A DNA stretch of 64,000 nucleotides from Echinometra lucunter (Eukaryota; Echinodermata; Echinoidea; Camarodonta; Echinometridae). The position numbers and the translations under genes are program-made. The stretch is from NCBI GenBank assembly GCA_029962745.1, contig CM057155.1:34040233-34104232 (forward strand), in the 5' to 3' direction. A model generated the notes under the pieces. That model worked only from the letters and a program-made list of their open reading frames with translations. It had not been told where the DNA came from and did not search any database. Shown in pieces: positions 37,190-47,932 of the stretch (its first letter is position 1; the number at the start of each line of letters is the position of its first letter).

Positions 37190-37552
37190 AATGAAGCAGA
37201 CAAAGAAGAAGACGATGAAAGACGAAGAAAAAAAGAAACTGAAGAAGATAACGAATATATGTATCATTAAGGGCAACAAGAAAACAACAACAGAAGCAAA
37301 AAGAGGGAGATGAGGAGGAATGAGGAAGGAGAAACAGCATGAGGAGGAAATGAATATATTAAGAAAGGAGATAGGTTACCCCCTCCCCCCAAGAAGAATT
37401 AAGAATTGAAGAAGAAGAAGAAGAAGAAGAAGAAGAAGAAGAAGAAGAAGAAGAAGAAGAAGAAGAAGAAGAAGAAGAAGAATGAGGAGGAGGAGGAGGA
37501 GGAGAAGAAAGAAGAAGAAGAAGAAGAAGAAGAAAGACCAAAATATAGAAGT
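37190..37552. repeat. Long purine tract with (GAA)n core
   Basis: Some 360 bases of strongly A/G-biased + strand, with a nearly pure GAA/GGA core at about 37405-37540. Frames over it encode Leu or Ser homopolymers on the - strand and are not genes. Such homopurine-homopyrimidine runs can form triplexes. Confidence 0.9.
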
Positions 37553-37559
37553 TAAGGTT

Positions 37560-40260
37560 AACAATCACCCGTTCACTAAATTCTCGGAAAGTTTCTTTTA
37601 GAGCTATCAGAAGATTTAGGGGAAAGGGCGAATGCACCAATTGATTTTAAATTGATTTTATTGTGCTTAAATTAGTTATTACAAACTCAGTCTATGTCAT
37701 ACATGTTTATACTTACATCGTTAGAAATCATATCTCGTTTTATTTTGTGAATAACAGAGATGGCTACTTAATTTTATTGAGAGAAACCTTATCCATCAGA
37801 TGTACATAATCATTATCATTAATTATTATTCTCTGTTGCTTCATTTTGTTTTGTGTTGGTTGTTATGCAATTTGATGCCATGCAAGTGTCTATTTGTATT
37901 TAAAATCTGCTCCTCTGCAGACTGGTGAATATTAATGCCGTAATGTCGTGATTTGCACGAATTGTCCTTATTAGCGAAAAGTTTTGCGCCGCGAAAATTA
38001 AAAGTGTATGTAAGTATCATGTTCATAAGATTTTCTACGCTGAATGCAATCGCATATTGGCAGAAATTGGTTGTAGAAAAATCTTTCTTCCAGTTATTCT
38101 GTCAGACAATTTCAGACAATTAACATTGAGTGTAATACTGACTTGATAGTAAATTCACAATTCTCACAGATATCGAAATAACTGACTGTTCAATATTATC
38201 ATTTTTGTGCAATATAGATTTGTTTTCTTGCTGGACAAGAGCGTATAAGTTTCCGTCTGTATTTTTTCCGAACCACTTAGTGAGAAGTATATATGATTTA
38301 ATAAACGATATGTGACGGATAGTAACATGATTATTTAGATTTGTATATTGGGTAGGCGTGTACACATTCAACATTCTTCCTATAATAATGAGTGTACGTT
38401 GTAAGCTTGGAGCTGAAAGGAATGGAGATGGGTTGTTACAATTTATATGCAGAAAAATGCGAACCAAAATGTGCGGTTTTATTTAGAGAGGAGGAAGTAT
38501 ATTAACGGTGATTCATTACGTAAATTTGGGTTGAACAGCTCGTATTTTAAATCAATCAGTACATATCTTGCAGAAATCGCTTTAACGAAGGCGCAAGGTT
38601 GGTGTAGGCTACTTACCGACTAAGAATGGATATTATAGAGACTGAATTATATGCTAATGGCTCTGATGCTCTTAGTAAACTGTAAAAAACTGTAAACAAC
38701 GTAGAGTAATTTTTCTATTTTATTAAGTGAATTCAAAGACGGTGAAATTGTTGTAATAACAAAATTCTGGCATTGTTCAAAGGTATGTATCTTGAGATGA
38801 ATTTTGTGATGACTTAATGTAAGCCGCCATAGACTAGATTTTGTACAAAACTACGTTTCAAATTCAGTCGCGGTAGGCCTATTCATTCTTGCAGTTGATG
38901 AGTAAAATAATATTGTTTTTCAAAAACCCCATACATCTTATCATCACTCACTACCGCCGTCCCAATACTTGATTTGTCTTTTAAGCACTGTAAAAAATCA
39001 ACACATTTCCATCTTTATTCGCTATTGATGTATTTGTGTAAATAATAATCGTTGATTTGGTTATGTCACTAACATCACAATTAATATACATGTCATATAC
39101 ACTCAACAATTTAGGAGGTGCTATTTTTGCCACTAATATTTTGAAGCTAAATTGATTGATTGTGCTCGGACTATTTTCACCTAACCATCACTCTTTGTAT
39201 AATAATGAAAAACGACAAGTATGTTTGTAAAATGTTGATTAGAACAGACATACTTTATCATTGTGTTTACAGTGCACTCACAGAAAAGAGGCCATTGTCA
39301 ATATTTTGTAATTATCTCTTAATATCTTTGTGAATTCAAGTAGAGTTTTTGAAAAAGAAATATTTTGAAATAAGGTGTAAACTTGTCGAAATAATTCGGC
39401 TGTGAGGCTGTACATAATTATTCACACAATTTTAGGCCTACTGGATACTGCGTCTTGAAATACCAAAATAATCTGCAGTTTATGGATTACAGTCTCCATA
39501 ATGTAAGAATTTTAAAAATTCATACCAGGATAAGAATAGCGAAAAAGATGTTGCATTCTTTGTGGTATGATTAGCTCAAGTCAGGTCAAACAAGAGAACT
39601 CAAGTATGCCCGTGACACAGGAGGCGTCAAAATCATTTCCACTGCCTGCGTCATTTTCCCCCCTTAATAAGCCTAAGAGTGCAGTGCGTGCTCTGTTCAT
39701 TTTGCCTTTAATCCTTCGACGATGTCACTCTCATATGGCTTTTCAAGAACTACACCAGTCGCTGAAGCAAACCTATATGCGACAGCAAATGACGCATCAT
39801 GCCCGTTGCACAAGCCTGGTGCCATTTGCTGACGTAAGGCGTGCGTCAGCGGCCACTGAGACGCGGTCTTTCACGCGCAGTATAATACATTGTAAGAAAA
39901 TTGAAAGCAAAACCATTAGTGCAAAAATATATGTCTCTTTCATTTACTGGCGCATACGCTAATAGCATTGTAGACTTGATTAGCGTAGAGGAGATACGCA
40001 GTCGAAATTACGCTTTTTGTGTAACGGGCATACGAATTACGGTAATTTCTAAGCATCAGTTGTAACTTAATATTTGATGGTGCAATTGAATAGGCCTACG
40101 CCTCATGAAGGGGTACAATTTATTTATTGGACATATTGCAATTGTGTTATGCTTTAATGACCCTCCTTTATAGAGTCCGGGTCATGTTCATAGAAATAAT
40201 TAAGCAATGACTTGAGATGACATTATTCACTCTACTTTGATTCTTTTTTTTTTTATTTAA
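37560..40260. other. Intergenic, with a CpG-richer patch
   Basis: AT-rich sequence without a supported gene. A patch at about 39590-39960 is richer in CpG and in GCGTCA/TGACGCA words and carries a 131-codon + strand frame (39567-39962). The frame has no recognisable domain and I do not call it a gene. Confidence 0.4.
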
Positions 40261-40262
40261 TA

Positions 40263-40493
40263 CACTCTAAAAACTAAAATGTTAAATCGCCATTTAAAAG
40301 GTTGGAAGAGTGACTACTTCTTCAAAAGTTTAGAATAACGCTTTGAACATGTTAGATTCAACACTATACATGCTTAATTCCAACCTTTATACTGTTGAAT
40401 CCCGCATGTTCAAAGTGTTAATCTAACTTTTGAAAATGTAGTCAGTCACTCCTCCACCCTAAATGGTGATTCTACATTTTAGTTTTTAGAGTG
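40263..40493. mobile_element. MITE with CACTCT termini (copy 4, best preserved)
   Basis: Left end CACTCTAAAAACTAAAATGT, right end the inverse ACATTTTAGTTTTTAGAGTG. Inner arms also pair (GTTAGATTCAACACT / AGTGTTAATCTAAC). It is flanked by TA at 40261-40262 and 40494-40495, the target-site duplication of Tc1/mariner-type elements. No coding capacity, hence a non-autonomous MITE. Confidence 0.85.
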
Positions 40494-40499
40494 TATGAT

Positions 40500-41250
40500 T
40501 GGTCTTTTTACGTTGAAGTGTAATTTATTCAGAAAATGTGCTATCTTTATTGTATTGCCTACAAACTTACAAAGCTTTAGACAATCGGTAGTTGTCTTGT
40601 GTTTTATTTGTAAAATTGTGAAAGTATTCTTGAATTCTATATATGAAGATATTATGTCTACAGAAGTTATCCATTAAATTATGAGTATAATGTGACCAAA
40701 ACAGCGGAAGGTTTTGACTGTTTTATTACTGCTTCTGTCTGTTGTGTGTTTCACTAAAGGGTTGCATGATGATATCGTGCATAACTATTTTTTTTTTTTT
40801 TTACAAGGAATGGACCTATGCTTATCACAGATGCAGGGCGGCCGCTTGTATAATACATGTATGTAAAAGTTCCTGGAAATACAACAGCAATGAATGTAGA
40901 AAGAGATACGAGCCGTATAATGCAATTTGTTTGTTGTTTGCTTTTATTTCTGCGTTCTACATGATTAAATCAACATTACATAAATAAAAAATCATGTATA
41001 ATATTATAGTATACGATAAGCATAATACGAAGTGTATACAAAGAAGAATACAGGATATAATTTTCATTAAACAAAGGAGCTAAATTATAAGAACGCAGGA
41101 GACCGCCTTTTCAGCGATTAAAATGTATTATAATAAAGATAATCTACTTTTAGCATGTGAATATTACAGCATTCTACATGTGCATGAAGATAGGGTAGGC
41201 TCAAATGTCAAAAGAAAGGATCGAGAGAGATGATGGGCAAAGAGAAATAC
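40500..41250. other. Intergenic, no gene seen
   Basis: AT-rich. Short frames without features. Confidence 0.5.
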
Positions 41251-41251
41251 T

Positions 41252-41368
41252 GAGAGAGAGAGAGAGAGAGGGGGGGGGGGGAGGTCCGAGGCAGAGGAGA
41301 AATAAAGATAGAAAATCACAGACAGAATGAGAGGAGGAAGGGGGAGAGAGAGAGAGAGAAGGGGGAGC
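41252..41368. repeat. (GA)n and poly-G low-complexity tract
   Basis: GA repeats with a run of G at about 41271-41281, continuing as purine-rich sequence. Confidence 0.85.
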
Positions 41369-41402
41369 AAAATAAACGTATTTGTGGCAAATGTAACTAT
41401 GT

Positions 41403-41575
41403 GGAGGTGCCGTGGTGTAGTTGATTCATTCACTCCAAGGGTTGAGGGTTCGAATCCCAGCCCGTCACATGTCTTTTAGCAGGACATTAATCCACATTTG
41501 CCACTCTCCACACGGGTGTAAATGGGTACCTGGCAATTGCTGGGGTAATAATAATCGCAGGTCCTTCAGGAAGAA
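41403..41575 (+). mobile_element. tRNA-derived SINE (family C, copy 1)
   Basis: Starts GGAGGTGCCGTGGTGTAG, has a B-box GGTTCGAATCCC, then a tail with CCACATTTGCC and GGTGTAAATGGGTACCTGG. The tail resembles the divergent copy at 47636-47845. The microsatellite that follows separates it from a convergent SINE at 41768-41998. Confidence 0.7.
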
Positions 41576-41596
41576 CAACAATTATGCTGATGAAAA

Positions 41597-41760
<164 letters not shown>

Positions 41761-41767
41761 ATAACAA

Positions 41768-41998
41768 TAACTCTTATTTACCCAGGGTAGCCACTTCAGC
41801 TATCAGCTGATCTTCCACCGGGCCCTGCATAACATAATATGTTATTATTACCGTTCTCCATTCTATTATGCCGAGCGCCTGGCTAGAAGGCAGAAGGTCC
41901 CATTTTTGTAAGTCTTTGGTATGACTCGGCCGGGGATCGAACCCACGACCTCTCGTTCATGAGGCGGACGCTCTATCAATTGAGCCACCATGCCCATT
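41768..41998 (-). mobile_element. tRNA-Met-like SINE (family D), nearly complete
   Basis: On the - strand the head reads like a tRNA: D-arm GGCTCAATTGATAGAGCG, anticodon-loop CTCATGA (CAT), and T-arm GTGGGTTCGATCCC. It continues into CTTCTGCCTTCTAGCCAGGC and GGCTACCCTGGGTAAATAAG, and then the ATT microsatellite. The acceptor stem does not pair and the body is too long for a tRNA, so this is a SINE. Confidence 0.75.
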
Positions 41999-42120
41999 AT
42001 CATTATATCATTATTATTATCATTATCATTATTGTTATTATTGTTATTATTGTTATTATATGGAAATTCTAAGAGAGTACAGCTTTGTTTGGACACGCTT
42101 AATGACCTCTAATTAAAACC

Positions 42121-42293
42121 TGGGCACCGTTTCTTGAAAGTTGTTAGCACTGAAAAGTTGTCATTCTCTGACATTTTCAGTGAAATGCTTGGTTTTGATT
42201 GGCTGAGAAGCACCTGGTCACTGACTGTTACTATGGTAATTATCAAAGAATGACAACTTGTCAGTGCTGACAACTTTCATGAAACAGTGCCCA
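42121..42293. mobile_element. Foldback element, GTTTCATGAA family (copy 3)
   Basis: Ends TGGGCACCGTTTC and GAAACAGTGCCCA are inverted copies. Arms include GTTGTCATTCT / AGAATGACAAC, and the centre has GATTGGCTGA. Also contains GTTACTATGGTAAT. Confidence 0.75.
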
Positions 42294-42625
42294 GAGCTAC
42301 ACCCCGCCTCTAATTCTCTCATGATTAGAACCAATGATCAGATCCAAGTATGGCTATATTTGGGACTTTGAGATGCTGATGATGTCGGAACATTGGTCGG
42401 TACATGCATTCTGCAAATCGATCACCACCTTTCGTAAGGTAGAGATCGATGATTCTGCATGCTATGTAACTTAATTTTCCAAAACATTGATAGAAGGTCC
42501 CCAGTATTCATTGTATGGATCCACCATCCAATTTTCCAACAACGATGTTCTCATAATCAGGACACTATTCTCAATGTATAGGATTTTCATAGCATAATGT
42601 CCATTTAAAAAAGAAAAGAAAGATA

Positions 42626-42763
42626 GAAGAAGAAGAAGAAGAAGAAGAAGAAGAAGAAGAAGAAGAAGAAGAAGAAGAAGAAGAAGAAGAAGAAGAAGAA
42701 GAAGAAGAAGAAGAAGAAGAAGAAGAAGAAGAAGAAGAAGAAGAAGAAGAAGAAGAAGAAAAG
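42626..42763. repeat. (GAA)n microsatellite
   Basis: About 46 uninterrupted GAA triplets. The Leu-rich - strand frame over it is not a gene. Confidence 0.97.
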
Positions 42764-42814
42764 AATCGACTCTGATGTTCAACTTTCAGAGCACAGTGGA
42801 TTTATAAATGAACT

Positions 42815-42968
42815 CTGTTTCAGGGGGTTCAAGCCCTCCTCCCCCCCAAAAAGTACGATATGGGTGCAATTTTAATTTCATGTATATTCTTATATGCATT
42901 ACAATCCTCCAAGCACTCAGTAGCCCCCCCCCCCCCAAGTTTAGTTTATGCTCTAGAACCGCCCCTGC
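42815..42968. repeat. Interspersed repeat with poly-C runs
   Basis: Starts GGGGGTTCAAGCCCTCC, has C runs at 42841 and 42926, and ends ACCGCCCCTGC. It resembles the GGATCC-type repeat ends at 22855 and 63690. Confidence 0.4.
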
Positions 42969-43134
42969 AAGTTGATATCACTGAACTCCACAAGTAGAAT
43001 GGAGTTCGTCTTATAGTTCTGTGAGTCGCACTGGTTGATCCATCTTTTTTTGTTTGTTTTTTCTTATTTCAAACACACATGCACACGCTGGTAACAATTT
43101 CTAGCACATTGATTTATTTGATATACGATACAAA

Positions 43135-43252
43135 AGCAATGTAGATAAAATGCCTTGCTCAAGGGCACAATGCCGTGATGGGATCGAAATCGAATCCCTG
43201 ATTTCTCGCGTGTCCAGTCAAGTGACTTAAACCACTGGACCACGGCACCTCC
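43135..43252 (-). mobile_element. tRNA-derived SINE (family B, copy 2)
   Basis: Inverted copy of the element at 34884. On the - strand it has GGTGCCGTGGTCCAGTGG, a B-box-like GATTCGATTTCG, then GTGCCCTTGAGCAAGGCATT. It lies about 200 bases upstream of the ATP5PD start codon. Confidence 0.7.
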
Positions 43253-43367
43253 AGCATTATTATTTTTTTTTTCCATTAAAAAAAAAAGATCTCATAGGTT
43301 TTATCCACCGAATTAAGTGGGTTTTTTTTTTCATCAAGGGCTTGACTGATTTTTTTTTTAAAGACCT

Positions 43368-43468
43368 GTCGCCCTCTCTCGGCATACGCGGTGCATTTCT
43401 TCGCCTGTCGCCATTTTCTTCACCGGTCCTGTTTTCTTACGCTGAATAAAGTGTTCATATTCGGCGAA
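43368..43468 (+). promoter_or_regulatory. ATP5PD: ATP5PD promoter/5' leader
   Basis: A short GC-richer patch directly before the start codon contains two CCTGTCGCC words and a CGCCATTTT (43409-43417), the usual form of a YY1 site. YY1 sites are frequent near starts of nuclear genes for mitochondrial proteins. No TATA box is seen. The transcription start is not fixed. Confidence 0.4.
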
Positions 43469-43590
43469 ATGGCAGCGAGGAGACTAGGAAAGTCTGTTGT
43501 AGACTGGGCAGCATTCGCAGAAAGAGTTCCACCAAACCAAAAGGCACAGTTTAATAGCCTGAAGGGTAAATTCGACGCCTTGAATGCCAG
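43469..43590 (+). CDS. ATP5PD: ATP synthase subunit d, mitochondrial, coding exon 1
   Basis: Five exons (43469-43590, 46949-47045, 48263-48334, 48784-48846, 49636-49767) join in frame into 161 aa, the same length as the human protein. Subunit d (formerly ATP5H) is part of the peripheral stalk of mitochondrial F1Fo ATP synthase and helps hold F1 against rotation. Exon 1 starts MAARRLGKSVVDWAAFAERV, close to the conserved N-terminus with IDW-x-AFAE and IP-x-NQK. Later FEKEFNALKVP and PFEDMTIEEF and the end YPWWPHINLAEL are family hallmarks. The N-terminus acts as an uncleaved import signal in relatives. The exon ends AG before GTAACT, phase 2. Confidence 0.96.
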
Positions 43591-44130
43591 GTAACTATAC
43601 TCACCTGAAGTGATAGTGATACTAGTGCATAAACACTACACTAGACTGGTTTATTTTTCTGGCCCCACTCATTAGCTTTTGTGTTGGGATTGCTGAATCG
43701 AGTATTTTAGCACGCAATCCACTCGCACAAATGAGAGGTTATAAATAATCATTATGCCCATGTCTTTGCATTATGTTTTAATGTAAAAGTTGCGTATTAA
43801 GTAGTGTAATAATTGTTATAAGACATATTGTTCACATTACAAAGAACTTTCTCAATTATTAATTATATCTATACCTAGACTCTAGTCTAATTTCTAAATC
43901 AGATATTCTGATTGTTGAACTTGAATGAAGAATTGAATTTGAACTTTGAAGAGAAAAATTATTACACTGTTGATATCTAACATTAACGTATTAACTCATC
44001 CAAACAATGGTCTAGATATGTAAAACTAAAACCAGGTGACGATTTTTCCATACAAAAAATACACAAGTTTGACCTGTTTCATATTGATCTGCATGTCAAA
44101 ACCTACAAATTGAGGTACCGACGACCTTTC

Positions 44131-44769
44131 AAGGGATAGTCCACCCCAGAAGTTTCACTGTTTCAATAAAAGGAGTTAAATTTGAACAGCGTTTTAAAAA
44201 AGAAATTAGCAAAATTGGTCAAAGAATAAGAAAATTACACTCATTTACATTTTCTAATAAATTACTCTTGGCTTTACAAATTGGCAACACTGATGACATC
44301 ATAAGCAAGCAGCTCTCCATTCACTTTGTACATGAAATTTCACATTTTCTCAATTTTCTTAGAAGTTACACATTTTCAAACCCCCATAGTCAATGTATGT
44401 TCAGAATTGCTTTTTACATAACATACTTTGACTATGGGGTGAGAAAATGTGAAACTTCCAAATCAAAGTATATAGTATGTTATACTGTAAAAAACAATTC
44501 TGAACATACATTGACTATGGGGGTTTGAAAATGTGTAACTTCTAAGAAAATTGAGAAAATGTGAAATTTCATGTACAAAGTGAATGGAGAGCTGCTCGCA
44601 TATGATGTCATCAGTGTTGCCAATTTGCAGAGCCGAGAGTAATTTACTAGAAAATGTAAATGAGTGTAATTTTCTTATTCTTTAACCGATTTTGCTCATT
44701 TCTTTTTTAAAATGCTGTTCAAATTTAACTCTTTTTATTGAAACAGTGAAACTTCTGGGGTGGACTTTG
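44131..44769. mobile_element. Large foldback element (~640 bp)
   Basis: Arms of about 280 bases are near-identical inverted copies. The left begins TAGTCCACCCCAGAAGTTTC and the right ends GAAACTTCTGGGGTGGAC. The centre at about 44420-44500 is itself partly palindromic. The flanking CCTTTC at 44125-44130 and 44770-44775 is a plausible 6-base target-site duplication. No transposase is encoded. Confidence 0.8.
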
Positions 44770-45260
44770 CCTTTCAGTTGTAAGTAATATGAAAGTTATT
44801 GCTATAAAAAGCTCTTGTTGTGTACTATAAATCCCATTGAAGCACTTCCCATCTGTTTGTGCTTATTTTTGTATGTGGTGATTCTACCTTTTATCAACAA
44901 AATACAGAAAATTCAATTTGCGTATGTTTGGGAACATAATTCCGAAATGAAATCCATCAAGTTCCTGTCACTTCTGTTGGAGCAAGGCTTCCTACAGGGT
45001 TTGTGTACATTTTTTGATTGGCGAGACAGGCCTCTACAAAATTTGGTTGCCCTCAAGGAAGAACAACTTGCCCGAATTTTCTTTTTATTTCCTTTGTTTT
45101 TATCTCATTTTTTTCCAGTAGTAAATATCATTAAATAGGGCTTAGTCATTTAAGGTTTTTGCAAGATGTTTAAAACCCGTTTAAGAAAAAAATGAAGACG
45201 GCGGTAACTGTTTTAAATAGATCTACAATAATGTTGGATAAAAAATAAATAAAGAGAGCC

Positions 45261-45852
45261 TAAAATCCTTCCTCACAACTGTCAAAATATAGTTAAAATT
45301 CATGTCTCACACCTATGAAATATCCTTCCAATGTCCATATTCTCTTAAAAGTGGTTTAATTTGGTTGTTTACTCAGAATAAAAAGAGAAATTATCAATTC
45401 CTTCTTCGCTGAGAAAGATCGACTTTTGAATGGTACCGTGTGACAGTGATGGTTAGTACATCAACCAACACGAATACACATATGTGGGAATGTACTAATT
45501 ATCATACGGTAATAACGGCATCATTCACACTCAATCTTTCTGATCCAAGAAGGAACTGATATTATCTCTTTTCATTGTTAGTAAATGACCAAATTAAACC
45601 ACTTTTAAGAAAATATGGGCATTATCGTGAAATAGGAAACCACCGTTCACTTTGTACAGCAGCGCTTTATTCAGTCACACACATTGGTTTCCTATTACCA
45701 CCTCCATTCTCTTTGTACACAAGTGTGTGCGTCACATGAACGAGTGGTTTCCTAAACCACGATATGGCCAAAATATGGACACTGGAAGGGCATTTCAAAG
45801 GTGTCAGATGTGAATTTTGCCGATGATTTGCCAGTTGTGTGGAAGGATTTTT
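45261..45852. mobile_element. Nested foldback element (~590 bp)
   Basis: The outer arms pair (AAAATCCTTCC...CAATGTCCATATT with AATATGGACACTGG...GGAAGGATTTT). Inside, a second inverted pair has TTAAAAGTGGTTTAATTTGG and its complement near 45590-45610. A third hairpin uses AGGAAACCAC / GTGGTTTCCT. The result is a tree of palindromes. No open frame. Confidence 0.75.
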
Positions 45853-46169
45853 CTCTACATTTTTTAAACGGTTACCTGTTTTGCAAAAGTGCGAGTCTTG
45901 TGTGTGGACCGACCGGTCGAGTCCGCAATGGTCGAGTCAGTTTGGGATCTAGTGAAATGTGACACCGCGGTGAATTAGCGTTTTTCTTTTCAATATGGCA
46001 GCCTCCACAGACCGTTTTCGGACAATAAGTGGATATAAACTTAGCGATAAATCATGGTAATCTTAATTCAATTTCTCTGGTTTTTGCTGGTTTGAGATTA
46101 TATGGAAATTGTGACTTTTTCCACCTTTCTGTAGGCTAATTTGATTTTGAATACTTTTGTAAAAATCAC

Positions 46170-46250
46170 CACTTGCCCGATCGGGCAAGTGAGTTTGACG
46201 TTTGCTTGCCCGCCCGTGATTTTTACTTGCCCCGAGCAAGTGGGCAAGCG
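46170..46250. repeat. Palindrome cluster of ACTTGCCC/GGGCAAGT
   Basis: A perfect 22-base palindrome centred on CCCGATCGGG (46170-46191) is followed by GCTTGCCCGCCC, ACTTGCCCCGAGCAAGT and GGGCAAGC. This gives at least five GCAAG/CTTGC words in 80 bases. GC-rich against an AT-rich intron. Origin unknown, possibly part of an interspersed repeat, since similar words occur at 45060. Confidence 0.6.
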
Positions 46251-46948
46251 GATTTGTCGCGCCCTAGGCGAGATACAAACTAACTCGATTACAGCGTAGA
46301 GGGAATACTTTGACTGCAATCATTTTGTTCGCAATGGTAACTGAAAAAAAGTTTGAAGGTTATCCCGATGAGTTGGACTTAGACATCTTACCCCATAGCA
46401 GTCATGCAAATCTGACCAGTAGTAGGAAGATTTCTATAACAAGCGACAATTGCAAAACTTGTCAACAAAAATTAGGGTGTAATTCCTGAAGCAGCACGAC
46501 AATGTTAATTCTACCCATTTTTGTTATGTTTTTGTTTTTGTTTCGCATGTTATGTTCTTGATTCCGATATATGAGCTAAAGTCATATTTTCAGCTAGGTC
46601 ATACATCCACCAACAGTTATACTGATTTTCGCCTTTTTTGCACACAAGTCAGTGTTTCACCCTAGTGAAACAAAAAACAGGTGCAAAATGAGGATGGACA
46701 GTTCATAATTAATCATTTGAAATGGTAATTGGTGAAATAAGATCAAGCTTTATTGCTAATGACATTAGAAAGCCAAATTTGTTCAACTGTTGTTATCTCA
46801 TTGTTTTTAAGCTTCTTTTGGTGCCGCTTTTTTTAACATGATAAAAGAGTTCTGCAGATAACCATGCAAAACTTGTTGTGTCAACCTGTAGATACATAGT
46901 TTATGTGGTATTACTGGTTATAAATCCAAATTAATTTCTTTGTGACAG

Positions 46949-47045
46949 GTTAAGTCAGACTCCAGAGCAGGCTGCAGCACCCAACTGGGAGGCTTACCGC
47001 AAGAGCGTACCGGTCGCTGGACTCGTCGACAAATTTGAGAAAGAG
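46949..47045 (+). CDS. ATP5PD: ATP5PD coding exon 2
   Basis: Acceptor TGTGACAG; the first G completes Arg. Encodes RLSQTPEQAAAPNWEAYRKS and VPVAGLVDKFEKE. Ends before GTAATA, phase 0. Confidence 0.95.
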
Positions 47046-47213
47046 GTAATAGTCTTTTTGTTTGATTATCTCTCTCCTCCCTCCCCCTATCATGTACATT
47101 TTTGTTAATTTGTGGTAAATTGATATTCATTCCAGGATGAACTTGGGCTTGCCATTTAAAGTTGTGAGGAAATATTAAACCTGAAAAATTACGAGCCAAT
47201 GACTTTCTTTCAC

Positions 47214-47330
47214 CTGTTTTACTGATAACATTGAGCATTATGCGTAATGGATATGGCGCTTTACAAATTGCCATTATTATTATTATTATTATTATTATTA
47301 TCATTATTATTATTAAATTATTATTATTAT
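47214..47330 (+). mobile_element. SINE 3' end with ATT microsatellite tail
   Basis: TGGATATGGCGCTTTACAAA followed by ATTGCC(ATT)n is the characteristic 3' end of tRNA-derived SINEs with a trinucleotide tail. Also seen inverted near 11003-11080. Confidence 0.6.
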
Positions 47331-47635
47331 TTCATGGTCTGAGGAATAGATTGACTAAAGTGCTTTTTCTTTTTTTTTTGCATTGAGTTATGATGTAAGG
47401 ATATGGCAATATCTTTACAACTTTGTTTTTGTATTGATCGTTACCACAAGCGGTTTTTAATTTTTTTTTTTTTTTTCATGCAGTTTTTATTGTAGTACCC
47501 ATATTCATATTTATTTTATTCTTGCCTTATGAATACCTGCTGTGGTCTGTAATAAGGGCATTGCAATTCCATTTGGGAAAAGTTCTGAAATAATGCAAAT
47601 GGAGTGGAGGATTGTAGCAGAATCTTATGACCATA

Positions 47636-47845
47636 GTCTGCCTGGCAGTAACATCATTGGGCAAGAAATTATTTCACATTTGCCAATCTCTACCTACATG
47701 TACTTTGTAATTTGGGACTGGATATGCTAGAGTGCTACATGTAGTTGGTTATTCAGCTATGACCGGGGTAATAAGGCTAGAGGTCCTTGAGCGTTACAGG
47801 TGATGGGGCCCGAGCACTCGATAAGAAGCTGCCATCATTATTCTT
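47636..47845 (+). mobile_element. Divergent SINE (family C, copy 2)
   Basis: TCACATTTGCCAATCTC and CCGGGGTAATAAGGCTAGAGGTCC correspond to the 41403 element's CCACATTTGCCACTCTC and CTGGGGTAATAATAATCGCAGGTCC. It ends GGGGCCCGAGCACTCGATAAG before the (CCT)n tract. Confidence 0.5.
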
Positions 47846-47932
47846 CTTCCTCCTCCTCCTCCTCCCCCTCCTCCTCCTCCTCCCCCTCCTCCCCTCCGCC
47901 TCCTCTCCTCCTCCTCCTCCTCCTCCTCCTCT
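47841..47932. repeat. (CCT)n microsatellite
   Basis: CCT triplets with some CCC/CGCC interruptions. Confidence 0.9.

Larger units (their letters stand above)
43591..46948 (+). other. ATP5PD: ATP5PD intron 1
   Basis: Starts GTAACT and ends TTTGTGACAG. It holds two large foldback elements (44131-44769 and 45261-45852), a palindromic GCAAGT cluster near 46170-46250 and no supported exon. Confidence 0.9.

Noticed and set aside
41930..41998. tRNA-Met (CAT) gene on the - strand
   Set aside because: D, anticodon and T arms look tRNA-like, but the acceptor stem does not pair and a SINE body with microsatellite tail follows.
42471..42782. 103-codon poly-Leu frame on the - strand
   Set aside because: Translation of (GAA)n. 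No gene context.
44815..45138. 107-codon frame in ATP5PD intron 1
   Set aside because: Hydrophobic, low-information sequence followed by repeat-like words (GAACAACTTGCCCG). No homology recognised.
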